Shown here piece by piece: positions 43,666 through 51,711 of a stretch of DNA of 64,000 nt. Position 1 is the stretch's first letter. Each line of letters opens with the position of its first letter. Source of the DNA: Kribbella rubisoli. Lineage in GTDB: Bacteria; Actinomycetota; Actinomycetes; Propionibacteriales; Kribbellaceae. The notes below the pieces were generated by a model. That model was not told where the DNA came from. It was given only the letters and a program-made list of their open reading frames with translations, and ran no database searches. Location: assembly GCF_004217145.1 (NCBI RefSeq), contig NZ_SHKR01000013.1, positions 496,001 to 560,000 on the forward strand, read 5' to 3'. The position numbers and the translations under genes are program-made.

Positions 43666-44028
43666 ATGCCCACCCCAGTAGTAGCCCTAAGCAACCACCT
43701 CCATCCCACCCACGCCTTCGACGCTCCAAACCCCCACGACCCCCAAGCCACTCACTCCGACTCCCGTACTCCAGAGCACGTGCCCAACACCCGCGAGCAC
43801 CGCCGCGCCCGCACACTCCGCCGCGTCCGCTCGCGCACCCTCCGAGGCCTCCGCACCCGCACAGAACGCGGCGCCGCAACCGCCGAGTACGCCGTCACGA
43901 TCGTCGCCGCCTGCGGCCTGGGCGGCATCTTGGTAGCCCTCCTCAAATCCCCCGTAATGCAGAACGCCCTGAAAGCCCTCATCAACTACGCCCTGAAGAT
44001 CGCCGGCGTCGAAGGCGTCCACCTCTAA
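43666..44028 (+). CDS. Flp-type pilin (DUF4244)
   Basis: 120 residues from ATG with GGAGATAT upstream. The prepilin site is RGAATAEYAV: cleavage after Gly with Glu at +5, followed by the hydrophobic helix (TIVAACGLGGILVALL) and a short tail. The unusual feature is a ~70-residue N-terminal extension, polar then Arg-rich, far longer than the ~10-residue leader of typical Flp pilins; a later start cannot be excluded. Confidence 0.8.
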   Translation: MPTPVVALSNHLHPTHAFDAPNPHDPQATHSDSRTPEHVPNTREHRRARTLRRVRSRTLRGLRTRTERGAATAEYAVTIVAACGLGGILVALLKSPVMQNALKALINYALKIAGVEGVHL

Positions 44029-44097
44029 CCACTCCACAATCAGGCGACCGGTCGGCCCACCCCTCCCCGACCGGTCGCCACCCCAAGGAGCCCTCCA

Positions 44098-44595
44098 ATG
44101 TCCCGCCCGGTCCCCCACGCCAGCCCCACAGACGATCCCAACGGCCTCCATCCCACCCCGGGCTCCAGCCCGACCACCTGCTCCGATGGCACCACCCGCG
44201 CCAACCGCACCACCTGCTCCCGCGGCACCAAGAGTTGGCACCGCAGCGACCGAGGCGCGGTGACAGCCGAGCTGGCAATCGCACTCCCCGTCCTGTTCTC
44301 CCTGCTCTTACTAGGCATCTGGTCCATCGGTCTCGTCGTACTCAACATCCGATGCATCGACGCAGCCCGAGACGTAGCCCGCGCAGTAGCCCGAGGCGAA
44401 CCACCCGATCAAGCAAAAGCCATCGGCCACCGCACCATCCCCACCGGCACGATCACCATCACCCGCGAGTCCTCAGACATCCACGTAACCGTCACTGCAA
44501 CCCCAACCCACACCCCTCCACTTCTCACCCTCCTAACTCCCACCCGCCTAACAGCAACCGCCACCCTCCAAGCCGAACCTGAGACGACCCCATGA
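44098..44595 (+). CDS. TadE-like pseudopilin
   Basis: 165 residues. A prepilin-like RGAVTAELAIALPVLFSLLL (cleavage after Gly, Glu at +5) precedes a hydrophobic helix and a periplasmic tail (CIDAARDVARAVARGE). TadE proteins support pilus assembly or stability. Long polar N-terminus of ~55 residues. Confidence 0.85.
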   Translation: MSRPVPHASPTDDPNGLHPTPGSSPTTCSDGTTRANRTTCSRGTKSWHRSDRGAVTAELAIALPVLFSLLLLGIWSIGLVVLNIRCIDAARDVARAVARGEPPDQAKAIGHRTIPTGTITITRESSDIHVTVTATPTHTPPLLTLLTPTRLTATATLQAEPETTP

Positions 44596-45338
44596 CCCAC
44601 TCGGAGCGAGGCAGCGCCACCATCCACACCCTCGTAGCCGCCGTACTCCTCACAACAGCCCTAGCCGCAGCCATCCTCTGGTCCACCATCTCCACCGCCC
44701 GCCACAAACTCGCCATCGCCGCAGACCTAACCGCCCTAAGCGCCGCCCAATCCCTAGCCACACCAGCCACCCAACCGACAAACGACTCCGCCCCGACCCC
44801 AGCCTCCGCCCCGACCCCAGCCTCCGCCCCGACCCCAGCGTCTGCGCCGACCCCAGCGTCTGCGCCGACCCCAGCGTCTGCGCCGACCCCAGCGTCTGCG
44901 CCGACCCGGGCCTCTGCGCCGACCCGGGCCTCTGCGCCGACCTCGGCCTCTGCCCCGAGTCCGGCCTCCACACCGGCCGCCAGGCTGGTCCCGTCCGCGG
45001 GCTCGGAGTCCCCATCAGAGCCCCTGCCGACGACCGGGGCTGCACCTGCCGCCTCATCACTCATCATCTCCTCCGCGCACACCGACACATCCCTGACCAC
45101 GCAGCGACTTCGAGCTACGCACCCGTCAATCGCCGATCAACAGCCGACCGTCACCGCACCCGCCATCCCACCCGCCACGCCGTGCGAAACCGCCGCCCGC
45201 ATTGCGATCCTCAACAAGGTGCACCTCACCAACTGCAACGCGACCACCGACGATGTGACCGTGGAGGTATCACTCGAGCTCGATCTCCCGCTGGCCCATC
45301 CGACCCTCAGCGCAACTGCCCGGGCCGGTCAACTCTGA
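44592..45338 (+). CDS. TadG/Rv3654c-like protein with repeat insertion
   Basis: 248 residues, GSATIHTLVAAVLLTTALAAA forming the membrane helix after a prepilin-like site, and a conserved C-terminal half beginning PCETAARIAILNKVHLTNC. Between them sits a ~60-residue Ala-Pro-Thr-Ser repeat and then a low-complexity stretch. ATGA overlap with the TadE gene. Role inferred from position at the end of the tad operon. Confidence 0.75.
   Translation: MTHSERGSATIHTLVAAVLLTTALAAAILWSTISTARHKLAIAADLTALSAAQSLATPATQPTNDSAPTPASAPTPASAPTPASAPTPASAPTPASAPTPASAPTRASAPTRASAPTSASAPSPASTPAARLVPSAGSESPSEPLPTTGAAPAASSLIISSAHTDTSLTTQRLRATHPSIADQQPTVTAPAIPPATPCETAARIAILNKVHLTNCNATTDDVTVEVSLELDLPLAHPTLSATARAGQL
44787..44966. 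repeat. 18-bp tandem repeat inside the TadG-like gene
   Basis: Ten units of 18 bp (TCCGCCCCGACCCCAGCC and variants) coding SAPTPA, with later copies drifting to SAPTRA, SAPTSA and SAPSPA. Perfect and diverged copies alternate in blocks, showing stepwise expansion. Confidence 0.9.
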
Positions 45339-45365
45339 CGCCACCCCACCCGGCAAACTTGAGCC

Positions 45366-45409
45366 TGGTTCTGGTGTGGTCGCGATCTGGTCGCAATCTG
45401 GTAGAGATG
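45366..45409. promoter_or_regulatory. Four 11-bp direct repeats upstream of a regulator gene
   Basis: TGGT occurs at 45366, 45377, 45388 and 45399, exactly 11 bp apart. The middle units TGGTCGCGATC and TGGTCGCAATC differ at one base. Direct repeats with one-turn spacing are how OmpR/PhoP- and SARP-type activators bind. The next gene starts 113 bp downstream. Confidence 0.45.
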
Positions 45410-45521
45410 CCGCGTTGATGTGGACTACTCGTGTTGCCGCGCTCCATGATCTGGAACCGAGTCCAACTCATCTTCCCGGACGTACTTCCCCGACGCCCGG
45501 ACGGTTACCTCGGAGGCACGC

Positions 45522-46142
45522 TTGCCCGACCGGATTCGGCTGTTGCTGGTTGACGACCAGATCCTCAGCCGAGGCTTGCTCCGCAGCGGTCTGGAGCGCG
45601 AGCGCGATCTGGAGATCGTTGCCGAGCTCAACAGAACCGACGACGTCGTAGGCGCGGCGAAACGGCACCGCGCCAACGTCGCGCTACTCGACGCGGGCGG
45701 ACCGGGGAACCACAGCATCACTGTCACCACCAAGCTCCGTACGTCGATGCCGGAATGCCGCGTAGTCATGCTCACCACCTACGGTCGGCCAGTGCACCTC
45801 CGCCGCGGCCTAGATGCCGGCGCCAAAGGCTTCGCGCTGAAGGGCTGCCCAGCGCCCCAACTCGCAGACGCCGTACGCCGCGTGCACCTAGGCCTTCGCG
45901 TAGTCGACGCCAACCTAGCCGCTGAGACGCTGCAGTACTCCGAAACCCCACTCGACCAGAACGAGACCGACACCCTGCGCGCCGCCCGCGAAGGCGGCTC
46001 CGTAGCCCTGATGGCCCGCAAACTCCAGGTCTCCGAGCGCGTCGTACGCACCCGCCTCTGGTCCGCAATAGGCAAAACCGGAGCCCGCACCCGCTCCGAC
46101 GCCATCCAACTAGCCGAACAAAACGGCTGGCTTCTCGACTAG
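45522..46142 (+). CDS. NarL/LuxR-type response-regulator-like protein
   Basis: 206 residues from TTG with GGAGG 6 nt upstream. An N-terminal receiver domain (RIRLLLVDDQILSRGLLRSG, with a possible phosphoacceptor Asp in ALLDAGGPG and a conserved Thr/Lys region MLTTYG...AKGFALKG), and a C-terminal helix-turn-helix (ALMARKLQVSERVVRTRLWS). No histidine kinase is next to it, so it may be an orphan regulator. Stop shares CTAG with the convergent APH gene. Confidence 0.8.
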   Translation: MPDRIRLLLVDDQILSRGLLRSGLERERDLEIVAELNRTDDVVGAAKRHRANVALLDAGGPGNHSITVTTKLRTSMPECRVVMLTTYGRPVHLRRGLDAGAKGFALKGCPAPQLADAVRRVHLGLRVVDANLAAETLQYSETPLDQNETDTLRAAREGGSVALMARKLQVSERVVRTRLWSAIGKTGARTRSDAIQLAEQNGWLLD

Positions 46143-47116
46143 CCGCGGCAGGTTGTGGCGAGGTCGCGGAGGTGGCGCACGGTCTGGGGGAACGTGTGGA
46201 GGTCTTGGCTGATCAGGGCGGCCAGGTCTTGGCCTTGCGTCCAGCCTGGTGCGGGTTCTTTGCCCACTTCGACGTCGAGGCGTTCGGCGAGGTGGCACAG
46301 GTGGAGCGAGACTTTGCGGACGAACAGGTCGTCGCCGGTCGGGGCCAGCGCGCCGCCGGAGTCGATGTACTCCTGGAGGATGCGGCAGATCCGGGCAGGG
46401 TCATCACCGCCGAAACTCAGCGCGGCGCGGGAGATTTCCAGGGTGGCGCTTTCGCAGGCCACGCTCTCCCAGTCGATCAGGACGGGGCCTTCGGCTGAGA
46501 CCAGGACGTTGTACGTCTCGAGGTCGCCGTGGCTCAGTACCTGGTCGCCGGCTGTGGTGAACGCGGCTTGGATCGACTGGCCCAGCTCATAGAAGAAGCC
46601 GACCTTGTCGCCGAGTGCAGCTGCCCACGGCTTGGCCTGGCTTCGGCCGAGAGCGACCCACTCCTCCCAGCGGTCGCGCGGGAAGACTCCCCACCAACGC
46701 CATTCGGGCTGTACGCCGGGCAGCGGCATCAGCCCGTGTAACCGCGCAGCGACCCGTCCGAGCCACGCTGCCACGTCGTCGGCAGGTGTGAGCGTGCGGT
46801 GCTCGATCCAGTCGTACAGGCGAACAGTGCCGAACTCGTGCACCCGGGCCGCATATCCGAAGGCCGGAGCCCGCGGTTCGACCGGCCGGGCGATTGGCAG
46901 GCCTTGCGCGAGTGCGGCCGCTTCCAGCGCCATGCCCTGCTCGATGTGGGTCCACCATGGTGGGTCGTCGAGGCCCCACAGCCGTTTGACGAGATAGTCG
47001 GCTGAGGCTGTTCGAAGACGCCAGGTCTCGAAGCTGGTGTGCTGGACCGGCGTCAGAGGCTCGATGGACCGGCCGAGTCCGAAGGCCTTGCCGATGGATT
47101 CCGCCGCGTGCGTCAC
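46139..47116 (-). CDS. Aminoglycoside phosphotransferase-like kinase
   Basis: 325 residues. The APH/choline-kinase catalytic loop LSHGDLETYNVLV and metal-binding LIDWESVACESATLE are present, so it should phosphorylate a small hydroxylated compound using ATP. No strong match to a resistance enzyme; a sugar or amino-alcohol kinase role is equally likely. GTG start overlaps the upstream stop (GTGA). Last gene of the minus-strand operon. Confidence 0.8.
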   Translation of the reverse strand: MTHAAESIGKAFGLGRSIEPLTPVQHTSFETWRLRTASADYLVKRLWGLDDPPWWTHIEQGMALEAAALAQGLPIARPVEPRAPAFGYAARVHEFGTVRLYDWIEHRTLTPADDVAAWLGRVAARLHGLMPLPGVQPEWRWWGVFPRDRWEEWVALGRSQAKPWAAALGDKVGFFYELGQSIQAAFTTAGDQVLSHGDLETYNVLVSAEGPVLIDWESVACESATLEISRAALSFGGDDPARICRILQEYIDSGGALAPTGDDLFVRKVSLHLCHLAERLDVEVGKEPAPGWTQGQDLAALISQDLHTFPQTVRHLRDLATTCRG

Positions 47117-47523
47117 GACTCGAGTTGGTCCAGGAGCCAGCGGGGGCCGACGGCGGTGGCGCCGGTGGGGTCTGTGCGCTGGCGGAGGCCGCGGTCGGCG
47201 GTGACCACGGTGATCTCAGGGTTGTGGGGTTGGGCCGCGGCCTCGGCGGTGACGGCGGCGATGGTGTCGTCGCCGGAGCCTGGGGCGAGTACGACGCGCA
47301 GAGTGCCGGTGTCGGGAGCGTCGGGGCCGGTGACGGCGGCTCGGGCGGCGCCTTCGAGGATCACGACGATGTCGGTCGTGTCTTGCAGGCGTTGCTGGAG
47401 TACGGCGAGCTTCGTGAGGAGACGTCGAGCTGCGCCGGAGCGATCGCGCCACCAGCCGTCGGGGCGGGAGCCGACCACATTCGCAGCATCTACCACGATC
47501 ACCTGGGGCCGCTCGCTCGTCAT
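47113..47523 (-). CDS. Small NYN/PIN-like nuclease-fold protein
   Basis: 136 residues. Begins VIVVDAANVVGSRPDGWW, the acidic start typical of NYN/PIN domains, and ends ITVVTADRGLRQRTDPTGA with the second acidic cluster. Such proteins cleave RNA with Mg2+. Starts 24 bp after the PHP gene and overlaps the APH gene by 4 nt. Confidence 0.7.
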   Translation of the reverse strand: MTSERPQVIVVDAANVVGSRPDGWWRDRSGAARRLLTKLAVLQQRLQDTTDIVVILEGAARAAVTGPDAPDTGTLRVVLAPGSGDDTIAAVTAEAAAQPHNPEITVVTADRGLRQRTDPTGATAVGPRWLLDQLES

Positions 47524-47547
47524 GAGGTCAGTCTGCAGGACAGCGGG

Positions 47548-48795
47548 TCAGGTGCATGTCGAGAGGAACTCGCCAGTGTGGGTGACGAGGATGTGGGGGC
47601 CAGGCGTCGCGGAGATGCGTTCGACGGACGAACGGATGGGGTGGCGGGTGCCGTCGGGGGCTATTACGAGGGTGTTGGGGGCGTCCACGGCGATCAGTTC
47701 GTCGTCGGCTCGGAGTAGGACGGGGGAGGTGTAGGACCAGGAGATGGCGGTTCGGCCGGAGGATAGGGCTTCTAGGGTGGCGGCGGGGAGTTCGTTGGGG
47801 CCTTCGGCGTCGGCGTCTACGGCGATCCAGGTGGTGGGGCTGCCTGGTGGGGTGAATGAGGTGGGGTTGTGCCAGTCGCTGCCGCCGATGGGGGTGGTGC
47901 CTTCGAGGCCCCAGGCCTGCCACCAGGCGACGGGGCCGCCCCAGGTGTGGTCGAGCCAGGAGGAGTGCCAGATTTCGGCCAAGGCCGGGTGTTCGGGGAG
48001 CGGGTGGCGCCAGGCGCAGTCGCCGCCGAGGGGGTGGTTGATCGAGAGGAGGCCGCCGCGGCGGGCGACCTCGGATACCCAGGTGGCGGCGGGGCGGCGG
48101 AAGTCGATCGCGCCGATCTCGCCGAACGCGTTGGCGTGGCCGGTGTCGGTGGTGACTTCCTGGCCGGGGATGAGGCCGATGCCGAAGCGGTTGCTGAGTG
48201 ACGGGAGTTCGGTGTGGTGGGCGACGGTGTTGTGGTCGGTGACTGCGAGTACGTCGAGACCGGCCGACACCCCGAGTGCCGCGAGGTTGGCGACTGGGGT
48301 GGAGCCGTCGGAGTGGAGCGAGTGCGCGTGGAAGTCGCCTGCGATCCACTTGAGGCCGGAGGATGCCGGGAGGGTACGGCGTGGTGGTCGCGGCGGTACT
48401 GCGATGGCCGCGGTCGCGTCGGCGTACTCGTTCAGGCCGGGGATGGTGGCGACGGGGCCGGTGGTGGCTTCGACGAGGAGTTCGACGCCTTCGAGCGGGA
48501 TGCGGTGGAGGCCGAGGACGATCCACCAGGTGCCTGGTTCGAGCTCGCCTGGGAGGTAGCCGGGAGTGGCGGCCTCGGGGGTGATGGCGAAGGTTTGGCG
48601 GGCGCCGCCGGACCAGCCACGCCAGCCGGCCGCGCCTTCGCAGCCGATGTCGATGACGGCGCCTTCGACCGGCGGGATCGTGAGCGTGACGAGGAGGCCG
48701 GGACAGTCGGCCGGGATGTCGACGGGAAGCGAGTGCCAGGGGGACTCGGCCCGGTCGTCCAACGTCCAGCGCCGACGGTACGACGTGACAGCCAT
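47548..48795 (-). CDS. PHP-domain metallohydrolase of the CehA/McbA type
   Basis: 415 residues. An N-terminal beta-sandwich-like half (~150 residues) is followed by the PHP core: GDFHAHSLHSDGSTP (metal-binding HxH and Asp), AVTDHNT, PGQEV, LLSINHP and GGSDWHNP. The PHP active site holds two or three divalent metals and hydrolyses phosphoesters; CehA-type members also cleave carbamate esters. Its ATG overlaps the ATPase stop by 1 nt, which links it to the imported substrate. Confidence 0.85.
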   Translation of the reverse strand: MAVTSYRRRWTLDDRAESPWHSLPVDIPADCPGLLVTLTIPPVEGAVIDIGCEGAAGWRGWSGGARQTFAITPEAATPGYLPGELEPGTWWIVLGLHRIPLEGVELLVEATTGPVATIPGLNEYADATAAIAVPPRPPRRTLPASSGLKWIAGDFHAHSLHSDGSTPVANLAALGVSAGLDVLAVTDHNTVAHHTELPSLSNRFGIGLIPGQEVTTDTGHANAFGEIGAIDFRRPAATWVSEVARRGGLLSINHPLGGDCAWRHPLPEHPALAEIWHSSWLDHTWGGPVAWWQAWGLEGTTPIGGSDWHNPTSFTPPGSPTTWIAVDADAEGPNELPAATLEALSSGRTAISWSYTSPVLLRADDELIAVDAPNTLVIAPDGTRHPIRSSVERISATPGPHILVTHTGEFLSTCT

Positions 48796-49964
48796 CAGGC
48801 GACCGGGGCGGGTTGGCGGGCTAGGAGTTCGCCGGAGTCGTGGTCGTAGAGGAGGACTCGGGTGGCGGGGGCGGTGAGGGCTACTGCGGTGCCTGGGGCG
48901 GGTTCGGTTTCTTCGGGGACGGTGACGCCGACGAGGGTGCCGTCGCAGTCGACGGTGACCAGCGACTGGGTGCCGAGGTTCTCCGCGACGACGACAATGC
49001 CGCGGAGGGCTGGTCCGGTGACGTCACCCGAGGCGACGGTGAGGTACTCCGGCCGGATGCCGACGGTGACCTCGGCGCCGACCGGCGTGGAGAAGGTGGC
49101 TGCGGGCAACGATCCGCCCGCCACCGAGACCAGGCCGACGGCAGCACTGGAGGCGGCCGAGCCGTTCTGGCTCGAGGTGGTGTCGGTCGGGCGCGGGGCG
49201 CCTTCCACTCCGGACGATGCGGCGACCTTGCCTGGGAGGAGGTTCATCGGGGTTGAGCCTATGAAGTTGGCTACGAAGGTGTTGGTAGGGCGGGCGAAGA
49301 CCTCGCGTGGCGATCCCAGCTGGCGGAGCTTGCCGGAGTCCATGACGGCGATGCGGTCGGCGAGGGCGAGGGCTTCGGCCTGGTCGTGGGTGACGAAGAC
49401 CGTGGTGATGCCGAGGTCGCGTTGGAGCTTCTTCAAGAAGGTGCGGGCTTCGAGGCGGAGCCGGGCGTCGAGGTTCGACAGCGGCTCGTCCAGCAGCAAC
49501 ACCTTGCCCTTGGATGCGATAGCGCGGGCCAGAGCGACACGCTGCTGCTGGCCGCCGGACAGCTGCGCGGGCTTGCGCTCCAGCAAACCCTGCAAGGACA
49601 GTTCGCCCGCGGTGTGCGACGCAACCTCAGAGCGGGTCGCGGCGGCAACCCGGCGTACCTTCAAGGGGTAGGTGATGTTCTCGGAGACGTTCATGTGGGG
49701 GAAGAGCGCGTAGTCCTGGAAGACCATCGCGACTCCGCGCTTGCCCGGCTCGACCCGCGTCACATCGACCGAGTCGATCCGGACCGTGCCCTCGCTCGCC
49801 GCCTCCAGGCCGGCGATCGTCCGGAGCAGCGTCGTCTTGCCGCAGCCGGACGGGCCGAGGAGGGCGAAGAACTCGCCGTCGGCCACGTGCAGGTCCAGCC
49901 CGTCGACGGCGCGGACGCCGTTCGGGTAGACGGTTGCGAGGCCTTCGATGTCGATGCCCGCCAT
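48795..49964 (-). CDS. ABC importer ATPase (UgpC/MsiK type)
   Basis: 389 residues. Walker A is GPSGCGKTT, the Q-loop is VFQDYALFPH, the signature is LSGGQQQR, and Walker B is LLDEPLSN. A C-terminal TOBE-like regulatory domain (VTVGIRPEYLTVASGDV) follows a variable Ser/Pro-rich insert (PTDTTSSQNGSAA, ~270-300). ATG 49964 overlaps the permease stop by 1 nt. Many actinobacterial sugar importers share one unlinked ATPase; this one has its own. Confidence 0.9.
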   Translation of the reverse strand: MAGIDIEGLATVYPNGVRAVDGLDLHVADGEFFALLGPSGCGKTTLLRTIAGLEAASEGTVRIDSVDVTRVEPGKRGVAMVFQDYALFPHMNVSENITYPLKVRRVAAATRSEVASHTAGELSLQGLLERKPAQLSGGQQQRVALARAIASKGKVLLLDEPLSNLDARLRLEARTFLKKLQRDLGITTVFVTHDQAEALALADRIAVMDSGKLRQLGSPREVFARPTNTFVANFIGSTPMNLLPGKVAASSGVEGAPRPTDTTSSQNGSAASSAAVGLVSVAGGSLPAATFSTPVGAEVTVGIRPEYLTVASGDVTGPALRGIVVVAENLGTQSLVTVDCDGTLVGVTVPEETEPAPGTAVALTAPATRVLLYDHDSGELLARQPAPVA

Positions 49965-50806
49965 CAGCTCTTGATCCCTCCATGGAAGCGGAACCCGTAT
50001 CGCGAGTTCACCAACAGATAAAGCACGACGACCGGGATCGAGAACAGCAGCGAGAACACCGGCAGCACCTGCAGGTTCACGCTGCCGCCTTCGTCGGTGA
50101 GGGTCTGCATCAGCACCGCACCGGGCTGCTTGTCGATCGACCGGATCAGCAGGAAGGGCACCAGGAAGTTGCCCCAGGAGTTGACGAACGCCCAGACCAT
50201 GATCGTCGCGAGCCCGGGCCGTGCGACCGGGAGTACGACGTCGCGCAGGATCTGGCCGGTCGACGCGCCGAAGACCCGCGCCGACTCCTCGTAGGACTTC
50301 GGTACCGCGTCGACGAAGTCCTTCAGGATGAAGATTGCCGCCGGCAACAACCCGCCGGTCATCACCAGCGCGACCCCGAACCGCGAGTCGATCAGCCCGA
50401 GCTGGAACATCATCACGAAGATCGGCACCATCGCAGCCGTACCGGTGACCACCGACGACAGCAGCAGCAACCCGTAGAGCAACGCGTCCCGACCAGGGAT
50501 GCGCACCCGCGACAGGGCGTACGACGCCAGCGCGGCAAACGCGGTCACGGCAACAGCCGTCGTCACGCAGATCAGCAGTGAGTTGACCATCGAGTGCATC
50601 GCGTACGGATGCTCGAGCGTCTTCCGGAAGTTCTCCAGCGTCCAGTCCGGCCAATGCACGCCGAGACCCGGCGAGGCGTCGAACGGCGCCGACGCGATCC
50701 ACAGCATCGGTACGGCGAAGAACAGCGTGATCGCGCAGATCAGCACGTAGAACCCGATCCGCCGCAGGACATAGGCGGGCGTCGGCGGCAACGACCGCGT
50801 GCTCAT
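49964..50806 (-). CDS. Carbohydrate ABC transporter permease (MalG/UgpE type)
   Basis: 280 residues, six membrane helices. The ATPase-coupling EAA loop is EESARVFGASTGQILRDVVLP. N-terminal leader ends in RRIGFYVLICAITLFFAVP. Second permease of the importer; overlaps the first permease by 4 nt. Confidence 0.9.
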   Translation of the reverse strand: MSTRSLPPTPAYVLRRIGFYVLICAITLFFAVPMLWIASAPFDASPGLGVHWPDWTLENFRKTLEHPYAMHSMVNSLLICVTTAVAVTAFAALASYALSRVRIPGRDALLYGLLLLSSVVTGTAAMVPIFVMMFQLGLIDSRFGVALVMTGGLLPAAIFILKDFVDAVPKSYEESARVFGASTGQILRDVVLPVARPGLATIMVWAFVNSWGNFLVPFLLIRSIDKQPGAVLMQTLTDEGGSVNLQVLPVFSLLFSIPVVVLYLLVNSRYGFRFHGGIKS

Positions 50807-51711
50807 GAGCGCCTCCGCAGTAGTCGCAGGTACACCAGTGAGACCAGCAGGTTCGCGATCAGCAGCAGGAACGAGATCGCCGACGAGTACCCGAGCTCAC
50901 CGCCCTGCAGCGCGACGTTGTAGATGTACACCGGCACCGTCTCGGACTCGTGGTTCGGCCCGCCCTTGGTGAGCAGGAACGGCGAGAAGTCGTTCGCCGT
51001 CCACAGCGAGATCAGCAGCGTGTTCGTCAGCACATGTCCGCGGATGTGCGGGAACACCACGTCCCGCAGCGTCTGCCAGCCCGAGGCGCCGACCATGCGC
51101 GCCGACTCGAGCTGCGACGGCGGGACGGCCTGCAACGCGGACGAGTAGAGCATCATCGAGAACGCTGTACCGCGCCACGTGTTGAAAACCACGAGGCAGG
51201 CCATCGGGTAGTCGATCAGCCAGGCGGTTCCCTGTGTGCCCAGCAGACCGTTCAAAGTCCCGCCGTCCCGGTCGTAGAACGCGACCCACAGGTACGCGAC
51301 CACCGTCGACGGCAGGATCCACGCGAGCAGGACGAAGGCCTCGACGGTACGGCGTACGGCGGGACGCGTACGCCGCATGATCCAGGCCAGCGTGAAGCCG
51401 AGGATGTTCTGCCCGATGATCGCCGAACCGAGGACGAACACCAACGTCAGCCACAACGCGTTGTGGAACAGCGCGTCGTTCAAGGCCTTGGTGTAGTTCG
51501 ACAACCCCACGATCGACGGCGACACGGCCTCGACGCCGGTCAGCCGGTAGTTCGTGATGCCGATGTAGATCGTCCAGACCGCGGGGAAGATCAGGAATGC
51601 GCCGATCAGCAGGAACGCGGGCGCGACAAAACCGAGGGCGCGGCCGACGCCGAGCCCCGCGACATCCCGCGCGGGAGCACGTCCCCGCGCGGGAGCAGAT
51701 GCGGAAGCCAT
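50803..51711 (-). CDS. Carbohydrate ABC transporter permease (MalF/UgpA type)
   Basis: 302 residues with six helices and the EAA motif ESARMVGASGWQTLRDVVFP. Basic Ala/Arg-rich N-terminus (ASAPARGRAPARDV). Overlaps the binding-protein stop by 1 nt. Confidence 0.9.
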   Translation of the reverse strand: MASASAPARGRAPARDVAGLGVGRALGFVAPAFLLIGAFLIFPAVWTIYIGITNYRLTGVEAVSPSIVGLSNYTKALNDALFHNALWLTLVFVLGSAIIGQNILGFTLAWIMRRTRPAVRRTVEAFVLLAWILPSTVVAYLWVAFYDRDGGTLNGLLGTQGTAWLIDYPMACLVVFNTWRGTAFSMMLYSSALQAVPPSQLESARMVGASGWQTLRDVVFPHIRGHVLTNTLLISLWTANDFSPFLLTKGGPNHESETVPVYIYNVALQGGELGYSSAISFLLLIANLLVSLVYLRLLRRRS

